Assembly: GCA_038242095.1 (NCBI GenBank)
Contig: JBBSSJ010000209.1
Span: 1 to 8,257, forward strand
DNA: 8,257 nucleotides
Direction: 5' to 3'
From: Persicitalea sp038242095
GTDB lineage: Bacteria > Bacteroidota > Bacteroidia > Cytophagales > Spirosomataceae
The notes beneath the pieces were generated by a model, which worked only from the letters and a program-made list of their open reading frames with translations, searched no databases and was not told the origin of the DNA. Within the stretch, counting starts at the first letter, position 1. Each line of letters opens with the position of its first letter. The translations under genes and the position numbers were made by a program. Positions 5,517 to 8,257 of the stretch are shown here, piece by piece.

Positions 5517-7805
5517 TTAATTCAGGTAATACGTTAGCGTGGCCCGTGCAAAGAATGGGCTACCCGCCGTAAAGTGAATTTCCTCTACCGGGCTGGCTTC
5601 GTTTTTCAGTCGGCTTTCGGTGCCAAACTGAGTTTCTTTCCATTCAGTGTTGAAGATATTGATGATGGATAGCCCCAGGTTATATTTCTTTTTGGTGTAG
5701 TTGAGCTGCGCGTCGGCGATAAAATAGCCTTTGGCCACGATGCTGTTGTCTTCATTGGCGGGGCGGTCGCCCATGTATCGGTAGCGAAGCGAGCCGTTCA
5801 GGCCTTCCAGAATCCGGTAGGTGATACCGCCGGTGGAAGTGAAGAGCGGGGCCAGCGGAATAAAATTGTTACCCGCCTCTTCGTCAACCGAGCGCGGCTT
5901 GGTCGCGTTGGCATCGACGTCAATGAACAGGTTTTTGCCAATCTGATAACGCGCCGAGAAATCGATACCCTTTCTGACCGTCCGGCCGCTGGGCTCGACC
6001 ACACCTTCGTCGCCTACGTACACAAATTCCTGCTTCAGGCGCAGGTAAAAGGCGGCGGCGTTAAGGTATAGCTTAGGGAAAGGTTTCCAGTTCAGGCCCA
6101 GGTCGGTACCGTAGGCAGGCGGTAGGATGTCTTTACCGCCTTGGGGTACCACCACGCGCGTATCGTTGGAGTGAAAACCCTTGCCGGTGTTGACGTAGAG
6201 TTGCAGGGTGCGGGTAGGGGAGTAGTACAGATTGAGCTTGGGGGAAACAATTCCGCTTTGGGCCTTGCCGCCATCGCTACCCAACAGGTCCTGGTATTTG
6301 TTACGGAAGTAATCATAGCGCACGCCCGCGTTCAGGCTCAGTTTGCTGGTGAGCAGGAATGTCTCGCTTACGTAAGCGCCAAGATTCGCTTCGTTGATGT
6401 CGCCCAGTTTAAGTGGGTCGGATATAAAGGTTCGATTAACGGTTCGTGAAAGCTCGGTATTATCGGTAAGATCCTGGCGGTAAGTTACCCCCGCCGTGAA
6501 CTCGGCGGGCACGTTACCGATGTAGTTCGTTTTTGCGTAGCTACCGTTGTAGCCAAAAAGATTACGATTCTCCCGCTGCCGAATCTGGTCGCCATTGACG
6601 GGATCGACCAAAAAGAACGTAAAGTTGGAGTACAACTCGAATTGATTGTGAACGTAGTATACCTGGTTTTTCAGCAAGCCACCCTTGGGCAATTGACTCG
6701 TGAGCTGCACGCTGGCGTTAAGGCGGGAGGTTAGGCCGCCCTCGGTATCGTCGATAGCGCCATAGTGCGACACCAATCCTGATTCCACCGCGCGGTCAGG
6801 AATTTGGCCCGAATGATTCCATTTTGACCAAAAGTAGGAGGCAGAAGTGGTCAGGAAGTTATTCTCGCCAAACTTTTTGTTGTATTTGGCCATGCCATTA
6901 ATGCGCTTAAAACGTTGGGGTGAGTCGAAGTAGCTGTTGCTGAAATTGTACTCACCCGCCACGTAAGCCGATTCGCCTTTGTTTTTTTTCTCCACACTCA
7001 GAAGATCGAAAGCTCCCAATGCCCGGTAGGTATCGAATTGACCGATTTCGGCTTTTACGAAACTCCGATCCAACACGTCGCGGGTTTTGAAATCTACCCA
7101 ACCAGCGGTGGCGAAATTGCCTTTTTCGGTAGTGTAAGGGCCCTTCTTAAATGCCACCCGCTCGATCAACTCCGGGATGACGAAGTGCAGGTCGGCGTAG
7201 CCCTGGCCGTGGGCGTGCGACACCATATTGACGGGCATGCCATCGATCGAGATGGCAATGTCGGTGCCGTGGTCGATGTCGAAGCCACGCAGGAATATTT
7301 GCTCGGCTTTGCCTCCCCCAGCGTGTTGTCCGATAAACAGTCCCGGAACAATGCGAAGAACTTCCTGGGAGTTTAGGATCGGGCGCAACTTGATGTCGAT
7401 CTGGCTGATGTTCTGCTGCTCGTGCGCCATCGGAGCCTGCACGCTGATCTCCGACAAATCGATCGCGCCGGAATTAAGCATGATTTCGAGGGCCGTACTT
7501 TCGCTGTCGCGAATGGTGAAAGGCTGCTCATAAGTCTGAAAACCCATATAGGCCACTTTCAAAACATATTTTCCCGGATCGAGGCCTTTGAATTTAAATT
7601 CACCCAGGGTATTCGTAATGGTCGTTAGATTGAGGCTTTCAATCGTAACCGTTGCGCCTTTGAGCGGCACCCTGGTAGCCTGGTCGTGAATGATTCCCGT
7701 CACGGTGCCCTGGTGGGCCCAGGCGACTGTGAAGGCCATTAGAATGGCCATGACGGTCATTTGGATTTTACGGGTAAATAAATTGGAAGTGTAATTTTTT
7801 TTCAT
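5517..7805 (-). CDS. TonB-dependent outer-membrane receptor
   Basis: This 762-residue protein is an energised outer-membrane importer. Residues 1-30 are a signal peptide (Lys-rich start, hydrophobic MTVMAILMAFTVAWA, cleavage after AWA). Residues about 32-115 are a carboxypeptidase-regulatory-like beta-sandwich, common in Bacteroidota receptors, with GVVTG-like start GTVTGIIHD, LGEFKFKGLDPGKY and VAYMGFQT. A TonB-box-like stretch LSEISVQAP follows. The plug (about 130-240) has QIFLRGFDIDHGTDIAIS, IDGMPVN, SHAHGQGYADLHF and KKGPYTTEKGN; the rest is a 22-strand type barrel ending ATLTYYLN. No SusD partner follows, so it is not a Sus-type glycan pair. The plug motif with several His is shared by a subgroup whose substrate I cannot name; a metal or metal complex is possible but unproven. 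It has its own terminators on both sides and is probably a single transcript. Confidence 0.95.
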   Translation of the reverse strand: MKKNYTSNLFTRKIQMTVMAILMAFTVAWAHQGTVTGIIHDQATRVPLKGATVTIESLNLTTITNTLGEFKFKGLDPGKYVLKVAYMGFQTYEQPFTIRDSESTALEIMLNSGAIDLSEISVQAPMAHEQQNISQIDIKLRPILNSQEVLRIVPGLFIGQHAGGGKAEQIFLRGFDIDHGTDIAISIDGMPVNMVSHAHGQGYADLHFVIPELIERVAFKKGPYTTEKGNFATAGWVDFKTRDVLDRSFVKAEIGQFDTYRALGAFDLLSVEKKNKGESAYVAGEYNFSNSYFDSPQRFKRINGMAKYNKKFGENNFLTTSASYFWSKWNHSGQIPDRAVESGLVSHYGAIDDTEGGLTSRLNASVQLTSQLPKGGLLKNQVYYVHNQFELYSNFTFFLVDPVNGDQIRQRENRNLFGYNGSYAKTNYIGNVPAEFTAGVTYRQDLTDNTELSRTVNRTFISDPLKLGDINEANLGAYVSETFLLTSKLSLNAGVRYDYFRNKYQDLLGSDGGKAQSGIVSPKLNLYYSPTRTLQLYVNTGKGFHSNDTRVVVPQGGKDILPPAYGTDLGLNWKPFPKLYLNAAAFYLRLKQEFVYVGDEGVVEPSGRTVRKGIDFSARYQIGKNLFIDVDANATKPRSVDEEAGNNFIPLAPLFTSTGGITYRILEGLNGSLRYRYMGDRPANEDNSIVAKGYFIADAQLNYTKKKYNLGLSIINIFNTEWKETQFGTESRLKNEASPVEEIHFTAGSPFFARATLTYYLN

Positions 7806-7915
7806 AAATTTTTTTTAACGAATGAGGGTAAAATGATATTAGTAGCTTTAAAATAATGTGCCTGTGATTACCAGATAGGTACGTTAAATTGAGAAGTATG
7901 GTTGACAAGGAGGTG

Positions 7916-7950
7916 CAAAAAAAGGAGCGGTGAATTCTTTCACCGCTCCT
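7916..7950 (-). terminator. Intrinsic terminator of the amidohydrolase gene
   Basis: On the minus strand AGGAGCGGTGAA and TTCACCGCTCCT form a perfect 12-base-pair stem (7923-7950) with a four-base loop, followed by a run of seven T (7923-7917, sharing the stem's last pair). It begins about 20 bases after the amidohydrolase stop and separates that gene from the receptor gene downstream on the same strand. Confidence 0.93.
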
Positions 7951-7970
7951 CGTGTATGGTTTAGATTTTT

Positions 7971-8257
7971 CTACTTCTTTTCCTGTCCGTATTTTTCCTG
8001 GTATTTATGGTACAGGCGTTTTTGCTTGTTGTCAAGATTGACCTTTGACCCCTTGATGAAGGCATGCTCCACAATGTCGCCGCGCATGTCAAGTAGGTCG
8101 CCCGTCGTTACGAGCAGGGTGGCTTGTTTGCCTTTTTCCAGGGTACCCACCATTTTATCAATCCCCATAATTTGGGCGGGATTCTGGGTAATGAGTTGCA
8201 GGGCTTCTTCTTTGGTAATGTCGCCGAAGCCGGCAGCCGTACCAGCCAGAAAGGGCA
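7971..8257 (-). CDS. Amidohydrolase family protein, C-terminal end only
   Basis: Ninety-four residues and a stop are visible; the rest lies beyond the right edge. The sequence has the end of an amidohydrolase of the imidazolonepropionase-related group: AAGFGDITKEEALQLITQNP, then MGIDKMVGTLEKGKQATLLV, TTGDLLDMRGDIVEHAFIKG and a closing LDNKQKRLYHKYQEKYGQ. The EKGKxAxLLVxxGDxLD pattern is where the chain leaves the metal-binding barrel and rejoins the small beta-sandwich domain. The metal ligands (HxH, Lys/His, Asp) are upstream and cannot be seen. Full members are about 400-450 residues, and many in Bacteroidota have a signal peptide and are periplasmic. Substrate unknown. ATG 8168 is internal and is not the true start. 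Confidence 0.88.
   Translation of the reverse strand, partial: PFLAGTAAGFGDITKEEALQLITQNPAQIMGIDKMVGTLEKGKQATLLVTTGDLLDMRGDIVEHAFIKGSKVNLDNKQKRLYHKYQEKYGQEKK

Noticed and set aside
5517..7805. SusC/SusD glycan-uptake pair
   Set aside because: No SusD-like lipoprotein follows the receptor, which is shorter than typical SusC proteins, and its 3' end runs into a terminator.
1..8257. CRISPR array, tRNA, rRNA, or insertion-sequence transposase
   Set aside because: I saw no regularly spaced direct repeats, no tRNA- or rRNA-like sequence and no transposase motifs in either strand.

Overview
The window looks like chromosomal DNA from a Bacteroidota bacterium, probably a cytophagalean relative of Spirosoma or Dyadobacter. 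The lineage call rests on a TonB-dependent receptor with an N-terminal carboxypeptidase-regulatory-like domain, a bifunctional HisB, perfect TAnnTTTG promoter boxes, starts without Shine-Dalgarno sites, and the family look of the proteins. The phylum is fairly secure; the genus is not.

Left third (1-2760, all on the minus strand) is a decaying accessory segment. Read in the direction of transcription it holds: a short RES-toxin gene relic (2717-2757, perhaps on to about 2560) that meets a 40-base near-perfect palindrome (2678-2717); a broken beta-subunit gene of an N-type (alternate, Na+-type) F1Fo ATPase (2397-990); the last ~80 residues of the gamma subunit of the same enzyme (993-724); and an apparently intact Xre/RES toxin-antitoxin pair (650 to beyond the left edge) with its own promoter and a palindromic operator candidate. 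N-ATPase operons begin with beta (atpD) and end with gamma (atpG). Here those two ends are joined and every gene normally between them is gone. The beta gene also carries a frameshift just before its P-loop. This is a collapsed ATPase operon and cannot make a working enzyme.

Middle (3045-5337, plus strand) is housekeeping-like: hisB (histidinol-phosphatase / imidazoleglycerol-phosphate dehydratase) standing alone without other his genes in view, an unannotated-looking 39-residue single-span membrane protein, and a beta-class carbonic anhydrase. The gap before the anhydrase holds a hairpin and a possible minus-strand gene relic.

Right third (5461-8257, minus strand) is a 762-residue TonB-dependent outer-membrane receptor that converges on the carbonic anhydrase across a bidirectional terminator. 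Upstream of it, behind a strong intrinsic terminator, is the C-terminal end of a secreted-type amidohydrolase that runs off the window.

The most unusual content is the remodelled left third: an ATPase operon reduced to its two ends, lying between a RES relic and an intact RES/Xre pair. I did not find convincing evidence of a wholly new defence or mobile system.
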